64,000 bases of DNA from the NCBI GenBank assembly GCA_036346205.1, contig JARFJB010001965.1:2268001-2332000 (forward strand), given 5' to 3'. Positions 51,309 to 61,289 of the stretch are shown here, piece after piece. Position 1 is the first letter of the stretch. Every line of letters begins with the position of its first letter. A program made the position numbers and the translations under genes. The notes below the pieces were generated by a model, which saw only the letters and a list, made by a program, of their open reading frames with translations, had not been told where the DNA came from and did no database searches. This stretch comes from Vesta saturnalis (lineage: Eukaryota; Arthropoda; Insecta; Coleoptera; Lampyridae).

Positions 51309-52045
51309 AATATCCACACATTCATACGCACACGGATGCATGTAGCTACACACGCGCACATACGCAAGCGCAACTGACACACGCATACGTGCACGCACGC
51401 GAGCACTCGCACATGCATTCGCACACCCACGTACGTACAAAATTTGGCTTTAGTATCGTCAAGCATAATTTACAATTGTCTAAATTTCGTTTAATTTTCT
51501 TTTGAAATCTCGATGTAGGTAGAATCTTCCAATATAAATTCTAACTTTTTATTATGAATAAAACTAAACTATTTCTTTTATCTGCTTTACCGAATTAATT
51601 CTCGTTGAATTTTTTTGTTAATTGAATGTAATATTTCATCTTTCAAAATGTACTTGTATTAACAGTCAAATTTGTGATTTTACATAATTACGAAAATGCT
51701 TTTAAATTTTGATTCACATTCTACAACTGAAATTTGCCCAATTTATTTGTATATTTTGGAAAATGGCAAGATTGGAAACCTTTGTTTCTTTTTCACTTTT
51801 ATTTAAAAATTGTATTCTTCGCTCTTATTTAACTATGTTGACTAATGTTCTTATGTCATTGCTACATATGTCTTGAATTTTAAATTATGCAATTTAATGC
51901 AATGTTGAGTGTATAATAAATAACTTTAAACAAACACGCAATGCTTTAATTGTACACAATTTCTTTAATTCGTTCTTTTTATTTTCTTTATACGATTCTT
52001 AATATTTTCATGGATAATATCTTATCTTATCATCAATAATGAGCA
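51309..52045. other. CA/CG-rich tract then AT-rich DNA, no gene
   Basis: 51309-51440 is a degenerate alternating purine-pyrimidine tract (cacacgcgcacatacgcaag). The rest is AT-rich without a supported feature. Confidence 0.55.
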
Positions 52046-52047
52046 TA

Positions 52048-53501
52048 AAGCCTGTCCGGTAGAACTGAACGGGTATCGGATTAACAAGGAGGATTGTCAA
52101 TATATGGTTCTATTGTGCTTGAAACCGCCTTAATGCTTTGCTGTCTCGTACTTATTGTACGTGACAAAGAAAGATGGATATATTATGAATAATGCCTCTA
52201 TTTCTGCCGAACAAAAGCGTTTGCAACTTTCACATAATGACAAGGCAATAAGAATCAGATGCAGGTAGAATAGAAATTCAATAGGTATAATAAAATGCCA
52301 GTGGTTCTCAACACTGCTTTAACATTACATTTAAAATTTATGGAAGAATGCAAGTTTTATAATAAACATTTATAAAAGCCATTCATAATAATGAATATTC
52401 GATTAAGTATAGGTATTTCAATTTACATTTAGAAAGTTCATTGTATACCTAAGTATGGTAATGACGTTTTAGTGTACTCCAATTACAAAAGAATCCAAAT
52501 AAATATGCAATACTGTAACAATAAGTAATTAATAATAGATTATTATACCATTTAGTAGGTACATATAGGTATAAATAAAACAACTGCAATATCTATATTA
52601 TCATTATTCTTTGAGTAAGCGTTTATATAAACTAACCATTAATATAATGCCGAAAAAGTTGAGTAAAGAAATTCTGAATTAGTTTTAAATACAGTCGATT
52701 ATTTTAAAGAAGAAAAAGAAAATGGTGGTCCACTATTATCTACATTTTCTGTTCAACAAAGAACAGCAAACGCGTTAAAACTTTCGGTTTCGACGGTGGG
52801 GAAAATCTGTGCTTTAAAAAAAAATGGCGGCGAGTTGGAACCTCCAGTGAAAAAACAGCGTGTCAAACTTTGCACTACAGATTTTCCAGAAAATGGAAAA
52901 CAAACAATTCGTGCATTAATATACGAGATGTACGCGAAGAAGGAACACGTAACGTTAAATTCATTATTAAACTTCTTAAAATTGAGAACCGCGTATGAAA
53001 TAGGAAAAACCAGTTTGGCTCTAGTGTTAAAAAATATTATAATTTTACATTTAATTATAAAAGTATATCTTTGTAATTTAATTAATATTTACTAACTATA
53101 ATAAAATGTATTTGTTATTGTTGTTATAAGTATAAGTGAAAGGTGTCAATTGAAATTACTTATAGGTAATTAGTAATCGATTATTATTTTATTATACAAA
53201 AGTTGCATTTCTTCACAAATTATATAATGTTAAAGCAGTGTTGAGAACCACTGGCATTTTATTATACCTATTGAATTTCTATTCTACCATCTGATTCTTA
53301 TTGCCTTGTCATTATGTGTGAAAGTTGCAAACGCTTTTTTCGGCAGAAATAGAGGCATTATTCATAATATACCATCTTTCTTTGTCACGTACAATAAGTA
53401 CGAGACAGCAAAGCATTAAGGCGGTTTCAAGCACAATAGAACCATATATTGACAATCCTCCTTGTTAATCCGATACCCGTTCAGTTCTACCGGACAGGCT
53501 T
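52048..53501. mobile_element. Long-TIR Tc1/mariner-like element, nonautonomous
   Basis: Left arm aagcctgtccggtagaactg and its inverted counterpart ending cagttctaccggacaggctt. Arms match for about 285 bp with few changes and less well further in. TA lies outside each end (52046-52047 and 53502-53503). The interior keeps only the HTH part of a transposase, so the element could not move itself. Length is 1,454 bp. Confidence 0.8.
52648..53095 (+). pseudogene. Transposase HTH domain remnant (IS630/Tc1-like)
   Basis: Start near 52648 (MPKKLSKEI), then a stop and frame change to TVDYFKEEKENGGPLLSTFS, VQQRTANALKLSVSTVGKI and CALKKNGGELEPPVKKQR. It continues FPENGKQTIRALIYEMYAKK, HVTLNSLLNFLK and EIGKTSLALVL. 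This order (paired-like HTH, a basic linker, a second helix set ending in a GKTSL or GRTSL string) is common in insect Tc1/mariner-like proteins. The catalytic DDE part is absent and the right inverted repeat follows. Confidence 0.65.
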
Positions 53502-53503
53502 TA

Positions 53504-54061
53504 GCACGAATTATATTTAGGAATATAAACAGGATCGTTTTAGCCTATGAAACTCCATACTTTGCTTAGTAACGTGTCTATTAATCTGTGTAATAGACAC
53601 GTTATTAAGGAAAGGTACGACCCCATCTGGTTAATAAATTATATTCTTTCTGTAATTGAATTTTGTGTTATTTAGGTTAAATTTATGTAGTTTGTTATCA
53701 TTTCACTTAGGTTTAGCGCCGAGGCCAATGGGATGAAATCGTGTATTTGATTTATAAATAACTATTTACCTGAAATCGTTAAATAAATCTAAATTGCAAG
53801 ACTGTTTTTACGTTAGAAAGTTGATTTTTACCTGACTAGTACTGTAATATTTTTACCTGACTCCTTACAATATCAGTTACACCAAGAATAAATTGTATTT
53901 AATTAATTTACTAAGATTAATGTTAATAGGTACGGTAGTATTTTGAACATTTGAAACAGTTATGGAATGCAGAATGGTTTTTGAAGAAGAAACATGAGTT
54001 GTAATGCTACATCCTCATTAGTGTTTGAAGTAGTCTCCTCCGGTATAAACACTGAAACTTT
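53504..54061. other. No gene recognised
   Basis: About 560 bp of AT-rich sequence between the long-TIR element and the recombinase remnant; nothing supported. Confidence 0.5.
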
Positions 54062-54890
54062 CGTATTATCTCTTTCGGTTTTTCTTAACGTTTGCTGTAT
54101 ATAGATCTGGTTAGCAATGGAAAGCCTACTTTGAAGAGACCCATCTATGTAACTCTCGGCAACACTGGAAGAGCGTCAACCTCCGTGTTTTTTCAAGGTA
54201 GTCTACACCACCATCTACTAATAAAGTTGCGAAACTACACCGCAAACAATGCCTTGTACATTCAGGTTGGATCAATTGAAGAAACCTCGCAATTTTAGGA
54301 ATTTTTGCAAATGTGTGTAGGCCTCCTGGTATAACGAAATGTTCATTTTAGTGCTTCCTTCGATTACTACTAAATTCCGTAGTTTGTGTGTTTTGCTGTC
54401 CCAAATTTTCACTATTAAGATATTGGCTTTTTCATCTACGCCGTCAAGGGTTAACTTCACAGCTAACTCTTTGATCAAAGCAACCTACAATCAGGCAAAT
54501 TTAGCAAGGAGAAAATTAGTACAATTGTAGCTTATCTTCATTACAAGAAATTCGTTATTTGGAGCGTCTAGTGAAAACTTGTCCACATCATCCCGTGAAA
54601 AAATATTAGACTTTTTATGTTGAATACCTATATTTTTCTTTTTCAAGAATGCAATCAGCTTGCAAAATCGGCTGATATTCAAATCACGTTCAACCATTAA
54701 AGTTGCTTTAAGCATTGAAAAGGTACCCCGCCGACCGAGGGTTTGTAAGTGTTATATTTTTCGCCAAATTGTGCCAAAAACACAGTTAACTCATGAATTA
54801 TTTTGGTTTTGCACCAATGATTAAAAGTTTTACACGCATTTTCGTATCTTTATCTTGAGTTAGTGGGAAGTAAATCCTGTACCACAGCAG
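54062..54890 (-). pseudogene. Crypton-like tyrosine recombinase
   Basis: Reverse-strand relic of a tyrosine recombinase of the type carried by insect Cryptons, which move by strand-exchange rather than DDE chemistry. Order: CKTFNHWCKTKIIHELTVFL, FGEKYNTYKPSVGG, MLKATLMVERDLNISRFCKL, IFSRDDVDKFSLDAPNNEFL, IWDSKTHKLRNLVVIEGSTK. After frame changes come RHCLRCSFATLLVDGG (the H..R catalytic pair), then KHGG, a stop where the family has Trp, and RSSSVAESYIDGSL with the Tyr of the active-site region. The arginine of the first catalytic box is not evident because the segment between MKISYNC and IKELAVKL is altered. Several frameshifts make it inactive. Confidence 0.75.
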
Positions 54891-54954
54891 CCGAAGTTTA
54901 AATTATAAGGAATGCCACCTGCTTCCTCACTCATGTTTGCTTTTGTATTTATAC

Positions 54955-55210
54955 ACCGAGCTAGTAGAGCAGTGGTAACACGACCTGCGAAGCAATCGGA
55001 AGGTAATGGGTTAGATTCCCGCTACCGTCTAACCTGTATGAGGTTTTTTAGGGGTTTTTCCTTATATACATGTAGCGGCATGGTCACTGCGTGTAAGATA
55101 ACCATGTGCGGCTATTTAGGCGAATACTAGGGTAGTATTTCCCACCTCAGAACCCTAACTCCGTTCCTTCCGATCCTATCCTGACCTTAACCGTCCTTAA
55201 TCCCATCATG
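54955..55210 (+). mobile_element. tRNA-derived SINE
   Basis: The head resembles a tRNA: ctagtagagcagtggtaaca (A-box region) and gggttagattcccgc (B box and T loop, close to GGTTCGANTCC) about 50 bases later. A tRNA-unrelated body follows (ggggtttttccttatataca, catggtcactgcgtgtaaga, ccttccgatcctatcctgac). It runs up to the Polinton B target site. Flanking duplications were not found. Confidence 0.6.
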
Positions 55211-55220
55211 CATATATACG

Positions 55221-55280
55221 AGTAGAAACGGGGCACCTTCCCCATCACTTTTTTGTGACGTCATAGGCCACATCCCCAAA
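55221..55280 (+). repeat. Polinton B left terminal inverted repeat
   Basis: agtagaaacggggcacc is exact against the right end; the next ~40 bases (tttttgtgacgtcataggcc) match imperfectly. Confidence 0.85.
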
Positions 55281-55385
55281 GAGTGAGTGAAGGCGTGGGG
55301 ATGGGTGTGGCTAGGGGTGGGATCTTTTCGAGTGGGGTTGGCTTCTTTTCGGTGCCATGTTCCCTTAATGGAATTTTAACCCCTA

Positions 55386-56050
55386 CTTAGTGTCCTTCTG
55401 GCCTTATTAAGAGCTTTTTTTGGTAGTACGTCCCATGAAGGTTAGGCAATTGCGCTCACATACAGTGTTCTAATTGGAGGGGGTAAGGTTAGGCCACGCC
55501 TCACCTTTTGTCTGATTGGCCGTGCGAGTGCCGTTTCTGATTGGTCCTTATCCCCCACCCAGCCTCTGTGCTCTGATTGGAGACCTGAGGCTTTGCATTC
55601 AGATTGGTTATGGTGGGAAATTTGAATCTGTATTCTAATAACTAATCAAGACAGGTATAGGTCTTCGGAATTTGTGTTAAGGTCTGCACCCCCTTGTCGT
55701 GGCCCCCTTGGCGGTAAATTTGAATTTGTATTCTAATAAGGGTTCTTAACGCTATCTCATAAGCCAGGTATAGTATCTTGTGTTAACGTTTTCTCACCCT
55801 TGTTGTGACCCCCTTGGCAGAAGATTTGAATTTGTATTCTTTTAAGGGCAACCCTCATACGAACTCGTAAGACCTGTATTCTAATAAGGAGCCCTCATAC
55901 TATCTCATAAGACAGGTATAGGAACTTGCTCTCGGGCCCCAGAAATAACTTGTAAGACAGGTATAGGACGCCTGAACCAGCTCTCGGGTCTTCTCCCTTG
56001 TTACGGAACTCTTAATTAAAACAACAAAACTACTAAAATACTTTTATTTA
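55386..56050. repeat. Polinton B left subterminal repeats
   Basis: Direct repeats of about 100 bp recur in 55625-55990. Each has gtattctaataagg, ctcataagacaggtatag and cccttgtcgtggcccccttg variants. Equivalent blocks flank the LINE in copy A. Confidence 0.8.
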
Positions 56051-56838
56051 TCAGAGTAAAATGGTTGAAAAACAAGCATTACACAGTAATTTGATTATTT
56101 CATCATTTATAATTAAACATGTAGTGTAGTATACATGTTGCAAAGGTAAATGGTACCTTTGCGGGGGTCGCCCAAAGGAGTCAAAGTACTCTCCGCTGCC
56201 ATTCTCAATAATGTAGATAGCAGTCCAGTGTTGGCCTGATTTCTTTGCAGGATCCGTGTTTACAATAATTGTACACGGTCCAGGTACGTGCCTCGGTAGT
56301 TGATTAGAAGCACACATAAGTCGAAACACATTCTTGTGATCGATTTCAAATATTTCAACACTTGTACCGCACACATCTTTGGAATTGAAATGCGTCCAGC
56401 CATACAATAGTAATGAGTTTTGCAGTGCACACATAGGCTCAACTATGTTGTGGTTTAAACAACTATATGCTTTTGTTTCCTTTTTCAATTTTGTTATCGA
56501 CGGGCAACCAGTCTCGTCCAGGTTTACTATTGGTTTGTTAAGAAACTTTAAAAACTGTTGTTTTTCACTGCCCTTCACGTGACTTTGTTAAAGGACTGCA
56601 GCACTCTTATCAACTCCTCTTGGAAATAGTTGCAGCCTACATGACCCGACCGCTATTTCAGTCCGTGATGTTTGTTCTCTAAATACCTTATCTGGCTTGA
56701 CATCGGTTTTGATATAAAAATAATTTCGAGGTGATTTTATCAGTGTCAGCAACCATGATCTGTAACCACGACAATTTCTTTCGGTATTAATTCGTTGTTA
56801 ACACCTCTAAACCCTTGCACATCCAAGTATACGTTCAT
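56051..56838 (-). pseudogene. Polinton adenain-like cysteine protease (copy B)
   Basis: Virion maturation protease. Start at 56838 (MNVYLDVQGFRGVNNELIPK), overlapping the major capsid stop in an ATGA junction. Conserved blocks: VKGSEKQQFLKFLNKP, LDETGCPSITKLKK, YSCLNHNIVEPMCALQNSLL, then KSGQHWTAIYIIENG (catalytic His) and EYFDSFGRPP. Directly after that block the sequence jumps to TTCLIINDEIIKLL. The stretch that carries the cysteine-bearing segment in copy A is missing here. A stop follows VVTDHGC and the N-terminal third is out of frame beyond that. Confidence 0.85.
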
Positions 56839-58101
56839 CTTCTTTCACCTGCTGCTGTACACTGAAGCTTGAGATCTAGAGTTATCCAGGTAAAATCTAC
56901 TACGACATTTCGATGTTTATCGATCTCGATTACGTTATCAAATTCTGCATACACCAAACAGCTAACGGTTTCTGCGAGCCCTTAATCAAAGCCGACTTCT
57001 AGGCGCAGCGATCCGTCTCCGCTTCTCGATATATCGTCGCCTTCGTTCAAAAAATGAATACCCGTACCAGAAAATAAGGTGTGATATGTCCTTACCATTA
57101 GCTGTAAAGTCTGGTTGTAAGGCCTTCGAAGGAATTTGTCGACCGTCAATATATAACGACATGTAGTTAATGTTGCGGTGATGAAAATTGAATAAATTTG
57201 AGGAGCAATCACTGTTGAAGGCTGTATTTTTCAACAAAACCTACGATGCATTGTATAGGTAACTGACCCAAGAAAACATTGTCCAATGATTTTCGTTGTA
57301 TTTCCGCAGGTATAGTTAACACTTATACATGTATCCTTGTAACAGAGTATTTTGCTGCAGTTGTTTCTAAAGCGTTAGCGTGTGCAATTAGAATGGTTGG
57401 GATTATCCGCATACGTCTCACCAGTAAATTAGCGTTCATAATTCGTGTCTTGCAACTTGAACTGTGCACCGCCATTGGACTAAATGTGTCTCTTGATCGT
57501 ACAAATTTAGCTTTTAACTCAACACCACGTATGAGAAACTTTTCTTGATTCAACAAGTCCGAGTGCAAGTGACCAACCATCTCAAACTGTTTGCTGGTCG
57601 CTGGAAGTACTTGACGTTTTAAGAAACCGTTATTTGCTGGCCCCAGTGTATTTATCTGCTCGGCTGTATCATTGTGCCATAAGGTACAAGCTAGATGTGA
57701 ACTCTTAGCCTCCTTTCCATAATTTAACAACCTTTCGGTATATGAGTGGTAGGCGTAGGTGTCGTTTGGTTGTGACACAATCTTCTGATTTAAGTAAACC
57801 ACTTGTGAGAAAAGTGAATGTATCCAATTGTTTACCGGTGCTACAACATCAACGTCAGTAAGTGCTGATCGTTTTGCTTTAGACCTTTAGCTGTCATGTA
57901 CAACATGGTCTGGTTTAAATCTATATAATCGTTTCCGTTTCCGGACACTACAAACTCTATTGGGGCGTCATCACTAAGAGATGATAAGGATTTATAAAAT
58001 AATCATTCACCACTCTCGATACTTGTCTGCGTGGACGTCAAAGCGAACAAATCCAATTCGGAATTGACGCATTCACATGATCGGGCATGTAGAAAAGCCA
58101 T
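56835..58101 (-). pseudogene. Polinton major capsid protein (copy B)
   Basis: Double-jelly-roll shell protein. Start at 58101 (MAFLHARSCECVNSELDLFA), three bases after the minor capsid stop. Blocks: LTSTQTSIESGE then a stop at 58003, a frameshifted AP region, VAPVNNWIHSLFSQVVYLNQ, DTYAYHSYTERLLNYGKEAK, ANNGFLKRQVLPATSKQFEM, GHLHSDLLNQEKFLIRGVEL, KTRIMNANLLVRRMRIIPTI, RKSLDNVFLGQLP, NLFNFHHRNINYMSLYIDGR, TLFSGTGIHFLNEGDDI, SLRLEVGFD and CLVYAEFDNVIEIDKHRNVV. The major open part is 57802-57323. Several indels split it, but it covers more of the middle than copy A. Confidence 0.9.
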
Positions 58102-58103
58102 TA

Positions 58104-58503
58104 TTATCTTGAAAATATATCGTCGTAAGTAGGTTTCTTCTTCTTGCAGCGACTGGTTATTATCGGTCAGACGTACTCTTTTATAGCCCGAACCCTCCAT
58201 CATTTTATCGATTTTGTCATCGGCTTTACGCTTAAGATTTCCACCTGCCTCGTGAAATCTTTCTTGAAACGATTCCTTAATAGGTCGGTCCTCTATGACG
58301 TCACCAAGAATGTTGGCACCCGTTCTAAGAGCTTCTTTTCCAATAGCCTTTGCACCACACTTAAATAACGGTATTATACTTCTATATATACCACCTAGCC
58401 AGCTTCCTATTCCGTGACCACGCTAATATGGTGCGCCTCTGTAGATGGGGCCGATACCGTTACTGGTCTGATTCATATAATGTTGTTGATAAGGACAAAC
58501 CAT
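58104..58503 (-). pseudogene. Polinton minor capsid-type protein
   Basis: Start at 58503 (MVCPYQQHYMNQTSNGIGPI), sharing TAATG with the stop of the upstream gene. One stop follows RGAPY. Then GIGSWLGGIYRSIIPLFKCG, AKAIGKEALRTGANILGDVI, RPIKESFQERFHEAGGNLKR and KADDKIDKMMEGSGYKRVRL. The glycine-rich IPLFKRGAKAIGKEAL..G..ILGD pattern is conserved in Polinton proteins placed next to the capsid genes. An indel in an AAG run near 58135 shifts the last codons; the original end TYDDIFSR then TAA is visible in the next frame at 58104. The gene precedes the major capsid start by two bases. Confidence 0.8.
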
Positions 58504-59018
58504 TATTGCACTTTCTTAAAGTGTAGCTTCAGACACGATGTCCCAAACTCAAGTGGCCTTGCTGCACCCGTATCTGTTTTTATATTAATCTCGATGTTTT
58601 CAAAGTCCCCTGTCATCACCGGTATGTAGCGTCAGGCGAAAAAACCACATCATTATGACTCCCGGAAGCATAGTTTTCTGAAGTACTATTTATTTATTAT
58701 ACGCATACGAGGAGATAAAACATCGCCCATAACTTGCGGTTCAACGATGTCGCAATAAACAAACATTGTATTGGCTCCGTGGCTTACTTTTGATACGGTC
58801 GATAACTTAACTGTAAGGCTAGACACTGTGGGAATCCTTAACAAATTAAATTGTTTGTCGCACTTACAGCGGCAAAAGAACAAGGGCACTGAATCTACAA
58901 TGTGGCTACAACACATGAACCCGTTAATCTTATTTGTTTTGGCATTTGTGTAATAAAACTTGTCGTCATATTGTCAGGAAGATACGTCATAGAACGATAA
59001 AGTAAGATAAAGTTCCAT
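58503..59018 (-). pseudogene. Polinton penton-like minor capsid protein
   Basis: Predicted vertex (single-jelly-roll) protein. Start at 59018, one base after the integrase stop (TAAAATG). Early blocks in shifting frames: MTYLPDNMTTSFITQMPKQI, RLTGS. Then SSLTVKLSTVSKVSHGANTM, FVYCDIVEPQVMGDVLSPRM (a strongly conserved string), a stop, and YIPVMTGDFENIEINIKTDT, GAARPLEFGTSCLKLHFKK. It ends at 58503. Position between integrase and the minor/major capsid pair supports the call. Premature stops make it inactive. Confidence 0.75.
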
Positions 59019-59019
59019 T

Positions 59020-60007
59020 TTATATATCTCTCAACTGCGAAGCTAACACCCAACTATTAAATTTGCCACTGTATCCATGCCACTTGACCAGGTATTGTTT
59101 ATCTCGTCCGCGGCCCTTCTCTGTTAAAATCTTATCGACTTTGAATAGGATGTCTTTATCAATCGTAATAACTTGCAATTCCTCCTCGTAAAAGGTACCT
59201 ACAACAGGGTCGTTATTAAGATCGATTATTCGGTAAACTGGTGGTCTTCTTTTTATTACTGCACTAATTGTAAAAACTTCCTCACTCCAATTCGTTTTAT
59301 ATCCGTTCTCAAAAGTGTACTTAATTCTAACGATTCTGACATGTTCACCGACTGTATATTTAGGATGACGTGCTATGCCTATGCCTTTCTCGTACAGGTT
59401 ATTTCACGCTTCAAAAATGTTTTCATGGTTTACAGCCGCAAGGGCCATCTTTATACTTGAATGAGGCCTATTGTTGTAAGCAGTCACAAGTTTTTGGAGT
59501 ACATCAATATACCTGTAAGAATTTTTGTAGGTGAAATAACGCCACATCTTTGTTTTCAATGTTTTATTAAATCTTTCAAACAGATGCTTTTACATCAGGG
59601 TTATTTGTTGCATAGAAATTGATGCTTTGTTTCTTGAAAAAGCTTTGTACACTGACCGCCACAAACTCGTTGCCTTTATCCATCTGTAGATTTGCCGGTG
59701 TATTATCACTTTCCTCAAAAATATCGATGAATGCTTCAATTAGAGATGCGGCTGTATTCGTTTTAAGAGCTCTCGCCCAAGCCCTTTTGCTAAGCACGTA
59801 GTTGTATCTGTTATTGTGTTTACGTAAAGTCCGCATTTCGCAAAGATCCGCTTGCCACAACTCGTAAAGGTTGTTGATAATGTATCTATTGCGGGACAAC
59901 CTTTTTCTGACTGGTTTATGCACAGTATAAACTTCTTGTGTCTGCAGCCAATTTTTCATTTCGCTATATTTATCTTTTACAGCATTAGTTAAAGCTGCCG
60001 AATGCAA
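59020..60007 (-). pseudogene. Polinton retrovirus-type integrase with chromodomain
   Basis: Inserts the element; produces the 6-bp target duplication. From 60007 the open part gives EMKNWLQTQEVYTVHKPVRK, NNLYELWQADLCEMRTLRKH (first catalytic Asp in QADL), NLQMDKGNEFVAVSVQSFFK (second Asp in MDKG) and NNPDVKASV. A frameshift at about 59577 leads to LFERFNKTLKTKMWRYFTYK (catalytic Glu), YNNRPHSSIKMA, a stop near 59460, then HPKYTVGEHVRIVRIKYTFE and YKTNWSEEVFTI. The end KVDKILTEKGRGRDKQYLVK, WHGYSGKFNSWV is a chromodomain. A sequence between YNYVL and RAWARALK is shortened. The integrase stop and the penton start are one base apart. Confidence 0.9.
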
Positions 60008-60054
60008 GGGATCGTAGTATCACCATCCATATTATGTTCGTCACGTATCCCAAT

Positions 60055-60566
60055 CTAGTGACATTCTTCTTCTACTTCGAGAGATTCTTTTCGGTGTTCC
60101 CGCGATTCACTATCAGCATCGTAATTCTCACTTATAGCCGTAAGGGTCCGTTCAATGTTAGGTGATACAACAGCATCACGTCTTCGCTTATTTCCGATAA
60201 ACCCCCGTGGTATATTTATTTCTTTAATTAACGTCGCAAACTGTCGCCAACCGTGTGTGCTTGTAGCTTTTCACTGCCCTAACGTCTCGTGAACCAGATC
60301 GATAATGTTGGAATGAGGGATGATCTCACCTTTTATTGTGACAGTGGCTGTTTTATCCCAAAATACATCACCACCCGTGTTCAGTATACGTAAGAAAGCT
60401 TCGCCTTTGGGTTGCGGTGAATGTCTAATATCATCAGCATCGCCGCAGATTGTTATACTAACAGGTTGACGTAAGTAATTTGAAGAACTTGGTTATACTG
60501 TTTCCATTTGTCATGGTCAGTCATTTTGGTTTTTAAAACTTTATCCATATCGTTGCCCAGCTGCAT
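60055..60566 (-). pseudogene. Conserved Polinton protein of unknown function
   Basis: Start at 60566 is the first plausible ATG (MQLGNDMDKVLKTKMTDHDK). The motif YNQVLQ is followed by a frameshift, then VSITICGDADDIRHSPQPKG, TVTIKGEIIPHSNIIDLVHE, TLGQ, a stop, THGWRQFATLIKEINIPRGF, IGNKRRR and an acidic tail. The VTIKG...SNI.DL and GW..F...L..IN.P..FIGN patterns are ones I associate with a widespread Polinton protein; no biochemical role is known to me. It lies between the small protein at 60672 and the integrase. Confidence 0.65.
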
Positions 60567-60671
60567 TAAAATGTTGTTTTTGTAACATCTGGCGCCTGCA
60601 AGCGTTGTATAAAATCCAGCGGCAGAATAATCATCTTCAGATTGTGGCCCGTAGTTATTGAAACAAATTAC

Positions 60672-60972
60672 CTATAATTTCGCCAAGTAATGGAGTGGTA
60701 GAAATGCAGCGCCCTTCTGTACGAGAAACTGTTTTTCTTTTTTATAGATTCCCCCTCTGTGCCAACCGTCTTATAGTGTGTTTATGTTGGGAGAGTCGTT
60801 GCTTCTGATCACTTCACATCGGTACACGACCTTTTAAAATGTTATGTACACACTCGCAGATACATTGCACCTGCTTACTATCCAGACATTTCAATAAAGC
60901 GTCACGTTGACTTTGACTTAATCTGGCTAATGCGTGCACGATATCGGTGTTTTCGTTTAAAACGTCAACCAT
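60672..60972 (-). pseudogene. Small conserved Polinton protein
   Basis: Start at 60972 (MVDVLNENTDIVHALARLSQ) overlaps the preceding frame's stop (TGATG). It continues SQRDALLKCLDSKQ, CICECVHNILKGRVP, a stop, QRLSQHKHTIRRLAQ, a stop and frame change, and ends KQFLVQKGAAFLPLHYLAKL. The order Cys-x-Asn-x-L-x-G, a basic L..HK..LR.LA segment and a C-terminal FLVQ.G.FLPLL string is a recurrent small Polinton ORF; I believe it is a virion or core component but cannot show this. Confidence 0.6.
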
Positions 60973-61015
60973 CAAATGTCAATCTTTAGACTGTGTGGCT
61001 TAAATCCTTTTTGCG

Positions 61016-61079
<64 letters not shown>

Positions 61080-61282
61080 CTGGCAAATCCCTTGGGACCC
61101 GAATATGCTTGTTCTATATCGTAGCACATCCGGTGTATTCTGTTTTAAATCGAACAATAAATATCCGTGTGGGTTTGAAATGGCATTGCTAAATGCTGTC
61201 TGTATCTGACTTCTATCACGCGGATTCTTAAACAAAATTATATCTCCAGCCAACGTTGTTGTTCTTCCTTCAGACATCACGT
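60973..61282 (-). pseudogene. Duplicated C-terminus of packaging ATPase with (AT)n
   Basis: Open frame starting at 61280 with MMSEGRTTTLAGDIILFKNP, then RDRSQIQTAFSNAISNPHGY, LLFDLKQNTPDVLRYRTSIF. It repeats the end of the ATPase that lies just upstream (ILFKKPHDRAQIK ... LMFDLKQGTPDALCYTTSI). An (AT)n run at 61018-61070 inserts a Tyr-Ile repeat, so the true C-terminus is displaced. The stop overlaps the next gene's ATG. Confidence 0.75.
61018..61070. repeat. (AT)n microsatellite inside Polinton ORF
   Basis: AT run of about 53 bp followed by cacacacacc, within the duplicated ATPase end. Confidence 0.95.
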
Positions 61283-61289
61283 TTTAGAA

